From NCBI GenBank assembly GCA_034436155.1, contig DAOTVP010000008.1, forward strand, positions 82,705 through 146,704: a stretch of 64,000 nucleotides of DNA, written 5' to 3'. This stretch comes from GCA-2794515 sp034436155. GTDB taxonomy: Bacteria; Chloroflexota; Anaerolineae; Aggregatilineales; Phototrophicaceae. Shown in pieces: positions 17,712-25,578 of the stretch (position 1 is its first letter; each line of letters opens with the position of its first letter). The notes beneath the pieces are model-generated. The model was not told where the DNA came from. It made no database searches and saw only the letters and a list, made by a program, of their open reading frames with translations. Both the position numbers and the translations under genes were made by a program.

Positions 17712-18548
17712 TTGAGCCTCACAGTTGCTTTTCAAGGTGTTCATGGTGCATATTCAGAACAAGCCGTGCGTCAGCATTTTGGCAATGATGTCATCACCTA
17801 CCCCTGCCCTAGTTTTAGCGATTTATTTGATGCGATTAACAATCGTACTGTGGATTATGGCGTGTTGCCCGTTGAAAATGCGTTGGCGGGCGCAGTGAAT
17901 CAGGCATACGAATTGCTCCTCGACCACGATTTACGCATTCAAGCCGAAATTATTTTGCATGTTCATCATGCATTGCTCGCCCCCAAAGGCACAACCTTCG
18001 CCCAAATCAAACAAGTGCGTTCACATCCACAGGCGCTCGCCCAATGCGAAAGTTACTTGCGCCGTCATAAAATTTTAGCCATCCCCGATTATGACACCGC
18101 AGGCTCGGCGAAAAATCTAGCCGAAAACCCAACCCCCAACACGGGGGCTATCGCCAGTTTATTGGCGGGTGAGTTATATAATTTAGAGGTGTTAGCATCA
18201 GACATCGAAGATGTCGCATTTAACTTCACGCGCTTTTTTGTACTCGGTCATGATGACCCCCCTCGTGGGGATTATAATAAAACATCCATCGTATTCGCCG
18301 TCCGCAACCGTCCCGCCGCTTTGTATGAATGTCTGGGCGAATTTGCAGAACGGGGATTAAACTTGACCAAGCTCGAATCACGTCCGCGCCGTAATCGTCC
18401 GTGGGAGCCAATTTTCTATCTGGATTTTGAGGGACATTGGCAAGATACCCCATGCCAAGAAGTGTTAGCGCGGTTATTACATCGGACATCGTTCATTAAA
18501 ATGTTGGGGTCTTACCCTGCGGTTGTCACAAAATCAGTCGGTATATGA
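17712..18548 (+). CDS. pheA: Prephenate dehydratase
   Basis: Prephenate dehydratase converts prephenate to phenylpyruvate for phenylalanine synthesis. The 278-residue protein is the monofunctional form with no chorismate mutase domain. The catalytic domain shows FQGVHGAYSEQA at the N-terminus, VLPVENALAGAV, and the catalytic NFTRFFVLG motif. A C-terminal ACT domain for phenylalanine feedback begins at about residue 195 and has the ESRP motif. The start is TTG with an AAGGAG site 9 nt upstream. asd follows 12 nt downstream, so aromatic and aspartate-family steps share a transcript. Confidence 0.96.
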   Translation: MSLTVAFQGVHGAYSEQAVRQHFGNDVITYPCPSFSDLFDAINNRTVDYGVLPVENALAGAVNQAYELLLDHDLRIQAEIILHVHHALLAPKGTTFAQIKQVRSHPQALAQCESYLRRHKILAIPDYDTAGSAKNLAENPTPNTGAIASLLAGELYNLEVLASDIEDVAFNFTRFFVLGHDDPPRGDYNKTSIVFAVRNRPAALYECLGEFAERGLNLTKLESRPRRNRPWEPIFYLDFEGHWQDTPCQEVLARLLHRTSFIKMLGSYPAVVTKSVGI

Positions 18549-18560
18549 GGATTAACAGGC

Positions 18561-19628
18561 ATGAAAAAATTGAATGTGGCTATTTTAGGTGCAACGGGCG
18601 CTGTTGGTCAACGATTTATCCAATTGCTCGAAAATCATCCGTGGTTTGAGGTGACAGAACTCATCGGCTCGGAACGGAGTGCGGGCAAAAAATATGGTGA
18701 TGCCACCAATTGGATTTTAGACGGTGCGCCACCATCGGCTATACGCGATATGACCGTTAAAGGGTTGTATGATGCTATCGATGCGCCGTTGGTTTTTTCG
18801 GCATTGCCCAAAGAACCCGCCGTAGAACGTGAACCCGACCTTGCCAAAGCGGGGCATGTGGTATGCACTAACGCCTCTGCCCATCGCATGGCGGATGATG
18901 TGCCGTTATTGCTCCCAGAAATCAACGCCGAACATATCGGGCTTATCCCGATTCAACGCGAAAATCGGCATTGGGGGACAGGGGCGCTCATCGCCAACTC
19001 GAATTGTACGGTGATGCCCGTTGTCATGGCGATTAAACCACTCATGCCATTCGGCGTGAAGCATATTCACATGGTCAGCCAACAAGCCATTAGCGGGGCT
19101 GGTCATCCGGGTGTCGCTTCGTTGGATATTATGGATAATGTCGTGCCATATATCGGCGGCGAAGAGGAAAAAACCGAATCGGAATCGCGCAAGATGTTGG
19201 GCGAATTTACGGGCGGAACCATCGCGTATGCCGATTTTCTGGCGAGCGCGACTTGCACCCGTGTGCCTGTACTCGATGGTCATACCGTTTCTATATCGGT
19301 CGGATTGGATGCAAAAGTAGGCATAAACGACATTCTGCACGCATGGGAATCGTTTATCGCGCCAGATCCTGTGCCGAATTTGCCAAGCGCCCCCCAGCAT
19401 ATGGTCACGTATTTGCCCCAAAATGACCGTCCACAACCACGCCGTGACCGTATGGCAGGCAATGGGATGACCACATCCATCGGACGTTTACGTGAATGTC
19501 CGATTTTGGGTTATAAATTTGTGGCGCTCTCGCATAATACTATTCGTGGGGCGGCGGGATGTAGCATCCTCAACGCCGAATTATTGGCAGTTAGTGGCTA
19601 TATCGGCAATTTTCGCCCTATAGCATAA
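18561..19628 (+). CDS. asd: Aspartate-semialdehyde dehydrogenase
   Basis: This enzyme reduces aspartyl phosphate to aspartate semialdehyde, the branch point to lysine, threonine and methionine. The NADP-binding start is ILGATGAVGQRF. The active-site cysteine is Cys149 in NSNCTVMP, and the substrate-binding stretch QQAISGAGHPG is present. The 355-residue length and the N-terminal LIGSERSAGKKY stretch fit the archaeal/fungal branch of the family rather than the E. coli type. It is cotranscribed with pheA and followed by a hairpin terminator. Confidence 0.96.
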   Translation: MKKLNVAILGATGAVGQRFIQLLENHPWFEVTELIGSERSAGKKYGDATNWILDGAPPSAIRDMTVKGLYDAIDAPLVFSALPKEPAVEREPDLAKAGHVVCTNASAHRMADDVPLLLPEINAEHIGLIPIQRENRHWGTGALIANSNCTVMPVVMAIKPLMPFGVKHIHMVSQQAISGAGHPGVASLDIMDNVVPYIGGEEEKTESESRKMLGEFTGGTIAYADFLASATCTRVPVLDGHTVSISVGLDAKVGINDILHAWESFIAPDPVPNLPSAPQHMVTYLPQNDRPQPRRDRMAGNGMTTSIGRLRECPILGYKFVALSHNTIRGAAGCSILNAELLAVSGYIGNFRPIA

Positions 19629-19649
19629 TGCAGTTCGTCTTGTAAACTA

Positions 19650-19669
19650 ACGGTTATTCAATTAACCGT
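19650..19669 (+). terminator. Terminator of pheA-asd
   Basis: A 7-bp stem (ACGGTTA/TAACCGT) with a 6-nt loop is followed by AGCTTTTAAC, about 21 nt after the asd stop codon. Confidence 0.6.
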
Positions 19670-19734
19670 AGCTTTTAACAACCAACTGTGTTGTTTTATT
19701 GTATACGTATCAACTGATTTCAGTAGGAGAAACC

Positions 19735-20946
19735 ATGAGAATTTTCATCACAGGCATTGACGGCTATTTGGGCTGGACGTTGGCGCAATATTTGGTGGCG
19801 CGTGGTCATACCGTAGCAGGTGCAGATGCCATGCTTCGCCGTCAATGGGTCGAGGAACTCAACAGCCAAAGCGCGATTCCCATTTATAGTCGTAAAGAAC
19901 GCATCGCCGCCTTCAAAGAACACTACGGTGTGGATTTAGATTTCCGCGAAGGTGACTTTATGGATTATGAATTCACGCGCAATTTCTTCGCCGAATTCAA
20001 ACCCGACACGATTGTGCATTTGGGTCAAGTCCCCTCTGCACCCTATTCGATGATTGACCGTGACCACACGGTTTTCACGCAACAAAATAACGTCATCGGC
20101 AATTTGAACATCCTCTGGGCGATGAAAGAGGTTTGCCCCGAAGCGCATTTGGTCAAATTGGGGACAATGGGAGAATATGGCACGCCCAATATCGATATTC
20201 CAGAAGGCTTCTTTGAGGTGGAATTTAGAGGTCGTAAAGATTATCTCCCCTTCCCACGCCAAGCCGCCAGTTTCTATCATTGGAGCAAAGTACACGACTC
20301 GAACAACACCATGTACGCCTGCAAAATTTGGGGTTTACGCGCCACCGACATCATGCAAGGGGTGGTGTTCGGCACACGTATTGACGAAATGGGCGAAAAT
20401 CCAGACCCACGCCTGCGTACACGCCTCGATTTTGATGAATGTTTCGGGACAGCCATTAACCGCTTCTGTTGCCAAGCGGTCATCGGTCATCCATTGACCT
20501 TGTTCGGCGCGGGCAAACAAAAACGGGGGTTCTTGCCCTTGCGTGATTCGATGCAATGCCTGACCATCGCGTGCGAAAATCCGCCCAAACACGGTGAATA
20601 TCGCGTTTTCAATCAATTTGAAGAAACCTATAACATCTTCCAATTGGCAGATATGGTCGCAGAAGTCGGCGATGAATTGGGCATCCCTGTCGAAATTGCC
20701 GAATACGATAATCCGCGTTACGAAGCGGCAGAACATTATTTTAACCCAGACCGCAATCACCTCATCAACTTGGGTTATAAACCCTCGCATGATGTGAAAG
20801 CCGAAATGCGGATTATGATTCAAGATTTGATGCAATATAAAGACCGCATCGAATCGAAAAAAGATGTCCTCGTCCCCAGCATCCGTTGGGAAGGCGTGCG
20901 TCGTCGCTCGAATATGATTGCCAAGCATCAAAAACAACGAGCATAA
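19735..20946 (+). CDS. sqdB: UDP-sulfoquinovose synthase-like NAD-dependent epimerase
   Basis: SqdB/SQD1 makes UDP-sulfoquinovose from UDP-glucose and sulfite for the sulfolipid headgroup. The 403-residue protein begins with the dinucleotide motif ITGIDGYLGWTLA. It carries long stretches typical of SQD1: QVPSAPYSMIDR, QNNVIGNLN, LVKLGTMGEYGTPNIDIPEG, a SFYHWSKVHDSN catalytic helix with Tyr and Lys, and RATDIMQGVVFG. I chose the ATG at 19735, which has a TAGGAGA site, over an upstream in-frame start at 19699. The usual partner, the sulfolipid glycosyltransferase SqdX, is not adjacent. A related sugar-nucleotide epimerase of different specificity cannot be excluded. Confidence 0.88.
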   Translation: MRIFITGIDGYLGWTLAQYLVARGHTVAGADAMLRRQWVEELNSQSAIPIYSRKERIAAFKEHYGVDLDFREGDFMDYEFTRNFFAEFKPDTIVHLGQVPSAPYSMIDRDHTVFTQQNNVIGNLNILWAMKEVCPEAHLVKLGTMGEYGTPNIDIPEGFFEVEFRGRKDYLPFPRQAASFYHWSKVHDSNNTMYACKIWGLRATDIMQGVVFGTRIDEMGENPDPRLRTRLDFDECFGTAINRFCCQAVIGHPLTLFGAGKQKRGFLPLRDSMQCLTIACENPPKHGEYRVFNQFEETYNIFQLADMVAEVGDELGIPVEIAEYDNPRYEAAEHYFNPDRNHLINLGYKPSHDVKAEMRIMIQDLMQYKDRIESKKDVLVPSIRWEGVRRRSNMIAKHQKQRA

Positions 20947-20983
20947 TTGGATATAGCATCGTCACACCAAGCTAAGTATTCTG

Positions 20984-21009
20984 TAAGGGCGCACGATGGT
21001 GCGCCCTTA
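20984..21009 (+). terminator. Hairpin terminator after sqdB
   Basis: A perfect 11-bp stem (TAAGGGCGCAC and complement) with a GATG loop lies 37 nt after the stop codon. The U-run is short. Confidence 0.6.
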
Positions 21010-21058
21010 TGCAATGTGCAATTTATGATTATTCATCACCCAATTAAAAGGATGACCG

Positions 21059-22369
21059 ATGATTCAATTTCGCAAATGGAATGAAGTTTCATCAGAAGAC
21101 CGCGCTAAAGTGATGCGCCGTGCCGAACAAGACATCAGCGACCTCATCCCCACCGCGCAAGAAGTGATAGACCGTGTTCGCAAAGAGGGCGATGCCGGCG
21201 TGGTACATTATGCCCGCAAATTCGATGCGCCCAATTTCAGCATCGAGATGCTCAAAGCCTCGTCAGAAGATTTTGCCAACGCCCGCGCCCAAATCAGCGC
21301 AGAGGTGATTTTCGCTATCCAACAAGCACACGCCAACATCAAAAAATTTCATGAAGAACAAATGCCAGAAGCCATGTGGTTCACCGAAATTCAACCGGGT
21401 ATCATGGCGGGCGAAAAAATTACACCCATCACCAGCGTGGCGCTGTATGTACCACGCGGTAAAGGCGCATTTCCGTCGGTGATGCTCATGTTGGCGACAC
21501 CCGCTATTGTCGCAGGGGTCGAAAAAGTGATTGTCGTCACCCCGCCAACACCCGATGGCAAAGCCGATGCCGCCTCGTTGGTCGCCGCCGAAATTTGTGG
21601 CGTGGATGAGGTGTATGTGGTCGGGGGGATGCAAGCCATTGCCGCGGTTGCTTATGGCACGCAATCTATCCCCAAAGTCGATAAGGTGATTGGACCAGGG
21701 AGCAGTTATGTTTCTGCGGCTAAACGTCTACTTTACGGCGTGATTGATGTCGGGTTGCCCGCGGGTCCGAGCGAATCCATCATTTTATGTGATGAACACG
21801 CAGACCCACGCCTCGCCGCGCTGGATTTATTGGTCGAAGCTGAACACGGGGCAGAATCCGCCGCCACGTTGGTCACACATAGCGAAAAAGTGGCACAAGA
21901 GGCGTTGAATATTCTGCCCGAATACATCGCCCAACTTCCGGAATGGCGACGTAAATTTGTCGAGAATGTGTTAGCAAATTATGGTGGCATCATCTTGACC
22001 AACAGCCTCGAAGAATCGATACAATTCGTCAACGATTACGCGCCAGAGCATCTCGAAGTTTTGGTGGATGAACCCTTCATCGCGCTGAATAAAATCCGCA
22101 ACGCGGGCGAAATTCTGCTCGGTCATATGACCCCTATCCCCACAGCGAATTATTGCTTGGGCTTAAACGCCATTTTGCCAACGGGTGGATTTGCGCGTAG
22201 CTTTTCATCGGTCAGCGTGTGGGATTTCCTCAAACGCAGTGGCATCGGCTATTTATCCAAAGAGGGTTATGGTCGCTTGCAAGGCATCACCGCCACTCTC
22301 GCCGATTACGAAGATTTTCCCGCGCACGCCTTTGCGATTCGCAAGCGCAACGAAATTTTGGGATTGTAG
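21059..22369 (+). CDS. hisD: Histidinol dehydrogenase
   Basis: HisD carries out the last two steps of histidine synthesis, oxidising L-histidinol to histidine with NAD and a zinc ion. The 436 residues are the normal length. Recognisable stretches are ALYVPRGKGAFPS, the GPGSSYVSAAKRLL nucleotide loop, GPSESIILCDEHADP, the catalytic Glu-His in YAPEHLEV, and the zinc and substrate region LGHMTPIPTANYCLGLNAILPT. An AAGGATG site precedes the ATG. It stands apart from hisG and hisZ, which lie 2-5 kb away on the other strand. Confidence 0.98.
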   Translation: MIQFRKWNEVSSEDRAKVMRRAEQDISDLIPTAQEVIDRVRKEGDAGVVHYARKFDAPNFSIEMLKASSEDFANARAQISAEVIFAIQQAHANIKKFHEEQMPEAMWFTEIQPGIMAGEKITPITSVALYVPRGKGAFPSVMLMLATPAIVAGVEKVIVVTPPTPDGKADAASLVAAEICGVDEVYVVGGMQAIAAVAYGTQSIPKVDKVIGPGSSYVSAAKRLLYGVIDVGLPAGPSESIILCDEHADPRLAALDLLVEAEHGAESAATLVTHSEKVAQEALNILPEYIAQLPEWRRKFVENVLANYGGIILTNSLEESIQFVNDYAPEHLEVLVDEPFIALNKIRNAGEILLGHMTPIPTANYCLGLNAILPTGGFARSFSSVSVWDFLKRSGIGYLSKEGYGRLQGITATLADYEDFPAHAFAIRKRNEILGL

Positions 22370-22421
22370 AACCCTTTTTATTCACACCTATGAGTAGCAT
22401 TTAATAGAGGGCATCTCCTTT

Positions 22422-22521
22422 GTGGCTGACATACGAGGCTAAAGCCTCTAGTCGTCCATTACGCCCCTCAAAATTGGATAGGTGTAATGGACGACTAGCG
22501 CAAAGCGCGTATGTCGTCCAC
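22422..22521. repeat. Paired palindromic repeat (REPIN-like)
   Basis: Two related palindromic units face each other. The first has the core ATACG-AGGCTAAAGCCT-CTA (22431-22450). The second has TAG-CGCAAAGCG-CGTAT (22496-22512) with perfect 7-bp arms GGACGAC/GTCGTCC. In addition GTCGTCCATTAC (22451-22462) is the exact reverse complement of 22484-22495, so the whole block can fold into alternative structures. The same two-unit arrangement occurs at 57671-57764. This is most of the 209-nt gap between hisD and the next gene. Confidence 0.75.
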
Positions 22522-22578
22522 AAATATAAACACCTTTAAGATTATGTCGTCTCAAACAACCTGCCAACGGGATATTTC

Positions 22579-23820
22579 ATGACAAACATCCTCCAGACCA
22601 TCCAGCAATTGCAATTCACCGATAAACCACAAGCCGAATCACTCCTCATGGAATTCATCCGTGAGACATTCGATTTAGCGGTGCAAGCGGTGGAATTGCG
22701 CCCACTCGCCATCTCGCTCAATTCGTTTAACGGATTTATCACCCTCACAGACGACAGAAAATTGTTTTTCAAGACACATACCGAACAAGATACCGTCATT
22801 GACGAATATTATAACGCCCGTCTGCTGGCGGATGTGGGGTATCCGATTATCCAACCCCTGTATAGCACCACCAAAACGGGTCAACAATTTTTGATTTACG
22901 AAGTCATCACTGCACCATCGGTGTTTGATGTGGCATGGGATTTGGAACTGCGCCAATCTCGCAACGAGCCTATCGCAGATGATATGAATCGGCTCAAACG
23001 CGCCCAAAATGATGCCGATGATGCGCTGTTCACGTATTATCAGACCAGCCTCGAATCCCCTACTCCAACACCCAACGCGCCCATTCACCAATTGTTTTAT
23101 CATCGGCTGACGGGCGGACGCTACGACCGGTTTTATGCCAATGACATCCCCATCGCCTTACCTCATGGCACATTCACCATGGGGGATGTAAAGCGCATGA
23201 CATGGGTCATTAACGGGCAACAATACACCAAAACGATTAACGACCTCGTAGCGGATGCGATTCGTCTGCTCAATCCGACCATCCCACACGCCACCATTAT
23301 CGGACACGGCGATGCCCATAACGGCAATGTATTTTATATGCAAGATAAAACCGCGTTGCTGTATTTCGATCCCGCTTTCGCAGGCAGACATTCACCCTTG
23401 TTCGACCTCGTGAAGCCGATTTTTCACAACGTTTTCGCCATGTGGATGTATTTTCCGTATATCAAAAAAGAGACCACGCCTATTCAGATACAGGTGCGCG
23501 GGGATGAATGGCATATCACCTATGATTATACATTGTGGTCGGTGCGGACGATGTTTTTGGGGAGTAAATTTGAGCGCGTGCTGATTCCGACTCTCAAATT
23601 GCTGAAAGAACGTGGATTTTTGCCCGATCATTGGCGTGAAATAGTCAAATCGGCGTTGTTCTGTTGCCCATTCTTGACGCTGAATTTGGCTGATAGCAAC
23701 CGCTTTCCGCCAGAAATCAGTTTGGTCGGGCTTGCCATGTCGGTGGAGATGGGCGGGAATGCTATCCACAGCAATCATATTTTGGATAAATGGCTGGATG
23801 TGGCGCAAAATAGCCTATAA
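22579..23820 (+). CDS. Aminoglycoside phosphotransferase/choline kinase-fold protein
   Basis: A 413-residue protein with the protein-kinase-like fold of the APH superfamily. The N-lobe has a beta-Lys strand (KLFFKTH) and a Glu-bearing helix (DEYYNARLLADVGYPIIQPLY). The catalytic loop is HGDAHNGN with Asp245 and Asn250, followed by a metal-binding YFDPAFAG. The C-terminal 120 residues are helical and not recognised. Members phosphorylate small hydroxyl compounds or act as non-drug kinases, and the substrate here is unknown. Its stop codon almost touches the convergent SUMF1-domain gene. Upstream lies a repeat pair, and no strong ribosome site is visible. Confidence 0.8.
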   Translation: MTNILQTIQQLQFTDKPQAESLLMEFIRETFDLAVQAVELRPLAISLNSFNGFITLTDDRKLFFKTHTEQDTVIDEYYNARLLADVGYPIIQPLYSTTKTGQQFLIYEVITAPSVFDVAWDLELRQSRNEPIADDMNRLKRAQNDADDALFTYYQTSLESPTPTPNAPIHQLFYHRLTGGRYDRFYANDIPIALPHGTFTMGDVKRMTWVINGQQYTKTINDLVADAIRLLNPTIPHATIIGHGDAHNGNVFYMQDKTALLYFDPAFAGRHSPLFDLVKPIFHNVFAMWMYFPYIKKETTPIQIQVRGDEWHITYDYTLWSVRTMFLGSKFERVLIPTLKLLKERGFLPDHWREIVKSALFCCPFLTLNLADSNRFPPEISLVGLAMSVEMGGNAIHSNHILDKWLDVAQNSL

Positions 23821-23821
23821 C

Positions 23822-24553
23822 CTATTCAAAATCGGCATTGGCAAAACACGCGACCCGAAATCCTTTGTTGCTATACCCCCCATTGAGGGGGTTATTGCGA
23901 TTGCTAAATAAACAACCAATGCGGTCTGCATATGTGGTATACCAAGACCCACCGCGCAGAATGCGCTCATCGCTATGTACCCCACTCAGGCGATTTTCGC
24001 CTGTACGATATTTGGTAATACACCATTCCCATACATTGCCCGCCATATCCACGCATCCATACGGGCTATCACTTTTGCCTTCGTAGTGATACACAGGTGT
24101 GGTTTTACCGATACCCGCTTTATCCACATTATGATTGCACAAACTGGCATCCCACACATCCCCCCACGGATATGCCCGATTATCATCTCCCTGCGCGGCG
24201 CGTTGCCACATGGCATCAGTGGGGAGCATCATTATCGCGCCTGTTTTATCGCTCAACCATCGGCAAAATTTGACTGCCTCGTACCATGTCATGGCGACCA
24301 CAGGACAATCATCACAATTCCAATGGGGACTATCCCAATAAAACGGGATTGCCCCACCACCATGATGAATATATTCGGCATATTGTTTGTTGGTGATGGG
24401 ATATTTCGCCATGTAAAATGCGGGGACATCCACCGTCATCGGTTGTTTGATATACAAATCACCATCTAACCCGCGTGGCATGAGTGTAACCTGCCCTTGT
24501 GGGATAAAACACCAATCAAATGGGGGTGGTAGGATGATGTCGAGCTTGTACAT
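23822..24553 (-). CDS. SUMF1/FGE-domain protein lacking the catalytic cysteine pair
   Basis: A 243-residue formylglycine-generating-enzyme-type domain protein. It shows the family pattern PITNKQYAEYI, PVVAMTWYEAVKFCRWLS, LPTDAMWQRAAQG, YPWGDVWD, DMAGNVWEW and RILRGGSW, ending in KGFRVA. True sulfatase-activating FGEs have a Cys pair just after RGGSW. Here that region is SWYTTYADR, so it is probably not a formylglycine generator. Related domains occur in ergothioneine-type enzymes and as ligand-binding modules. I chose the ATG at 24553, which follows a TAGGA site, because the longer reading from 24724 overlaps hisG and has a nonsense-like N-terminus. The gene starts 8 nt after hisG ends, so it is cotranscribed with it. 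Confidence 0.85.
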   Translation of the reverse strand: MYKLDIILPPPFDWCFIPQGQVTLMPRGLDGDLYIKQPMTVDVPAFYMAKYPITNKQYAEYIHHGGGAIPFYWDSPHWNCDDCPVVAMTWYEAVKFCRWLSDKTGAIMMLPTDAMWQRAAQGDDNRAYPWGDVWDASLCNHNVDKAGIGKTTPVYHYEGKSDSPYGCVDMAGNVWEWCITKYRTGENRLSGVHSDERILRGGSWYTTYADRIGCLFSNRNNPLNGGYSNKGFRVACFANADFE

Positions 24554-24561
24554 GATGATTC

Positions 24562-25578
24562 CTAGTCGCGCAAGACCTCTAATAATCGCTTGTAAGTAGG
24601 CGATTCGTCCATGAAAATGTATTGTGTGGGTTGCGAAACGATGTGCATCCCGCCGACACCCCGTAAATATTCCACCGCGCCCAGTAAATCTTTGGTGCGG
24701 ACGGTGAGCGTCACGGTGAACCATTGGCGGTCATCGCGTGCAACATATACAGGCGCAATGGTCGGACCCAATAACCCGCGTGTGAGGGGGTTATCCACCA
24801 CCTTAAAACCGACTTCTTCCATGCTTTCGCCCGACATATTCACGGTGATTTGTGAATATTGCTTGCCAATCAGCGAGGCATCTATATATTCGAGCATCTT
24901 GCGTACTGTTTCGAGCAGATACGGATTTTGTTGGAGCGCCTTTTTATTGCCGACTAAGCAGGCTTGCGATTCGACAATCACGCCGTCGGGCAACGGGCGC
25001 AGATGATTTTCGCGCAGGGTTGTGCCTGTCTGGACTAAATCCACGATAATATCGGCATAACCGATGGTCGGAGCGGCTTCGATTGCCCCTTCTGCCTTGA
25101 CCAGATTGAAGTGATGAATCCCGTTGGCGTGTAAAAATCGGCGTGTCAGGTGGGTATAGGTGGTGGCAACGCGCAAGTTTCGGCGTTTTTGTTCACGGAA
25201 ATCCATCGCCACATCCACCAAATCCGCCATAATATCTACATCTACCCATGTTTCTGGGACGGCAACCACCAACGAACAGTGTCCATAACCCAATTTGTCG
25301 TGAATGACAATCAGGTCATCGGTTGGATTTTCTTGGACGACATCATAGCCTGTAATGCCGATATGCGCTGTACCATCCGCCACTTTATACAACACATCGC
25401 GCACCCGTTGGAATAACACATTCAGGTTATTCAGTGAGGGGATTGTGCCTGTATATTGGCGCGGGTTGGGATGATTGACTTTCATCCCACAATCTTTCAG
25501 GAAATTGGTGGTTGGTTCTGCGATTGCCCCTTTGCTAGGGAGTGCCAATGTGAATTGTTCTAACATATCATAGTCCAT
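24562..25578 (-). CDS. hisG: ATP phosphoribosyltransferase, long form
   Basis: HisG couples ATP with PRPP in the first step of histidine synthesis. The catalytic part begins FTLALPSKGAI and includes HIGITGYDVVQE and a PRPP-loop-type segment IGYADIIVDLVQTGTTLRENHL. The 338-residue length includes a C-terminal ACT-like regulatory domain of about 80 residues (GLLGPTIAPVY, then TVTLTVRTKDLLGAVEYLRGVGG), as in long, histidine-inhibited HisG. The start at 25578 overlaps the upstream hisZ-like gene by 11 nt. An ATG four codons later is possible. The presence of both a long HisG and a HisZ-like protein is unusual. Confidence 0.95.
   Translation of the reverse strand: MDYDMLEQFTLALPSKGAIAEPTTNFLKDCGMKVNHPNPRQYTGTIPSLNNLNVLFQRVRDVLYKVADGTAHIGITGYDVVQENPTDDLIVIHDKLGYGHCSLVVAVPETWVDVDIMADLVDVAMDFREQKRRNLRVATTYTHLTRRFLHANGIHHFNLVKAEGAIEAAPTIGYADIIVDLVQTGTTLRENHLRPLPDGVIVESQACLVGNKKALQQNPYLLETVRKMLEYIDASLIGKQYSQITVNMSGESMEEVGFKVVDNPLTRGLLGPTIAPVYVARDDRQWFTVTLTVRTKDLLGAVEYLRGVGGMHIVSQPTQYIFMDESPTYKRLLEVLRD

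Noticed and set aside
24554..24724. Longer N-terminus of the SUMF1-domain protein
   Set aside because: The extra stretch lies within hisG in another frame and is His/Arg-rich. The ATG at 24553 has its own ribosome site.
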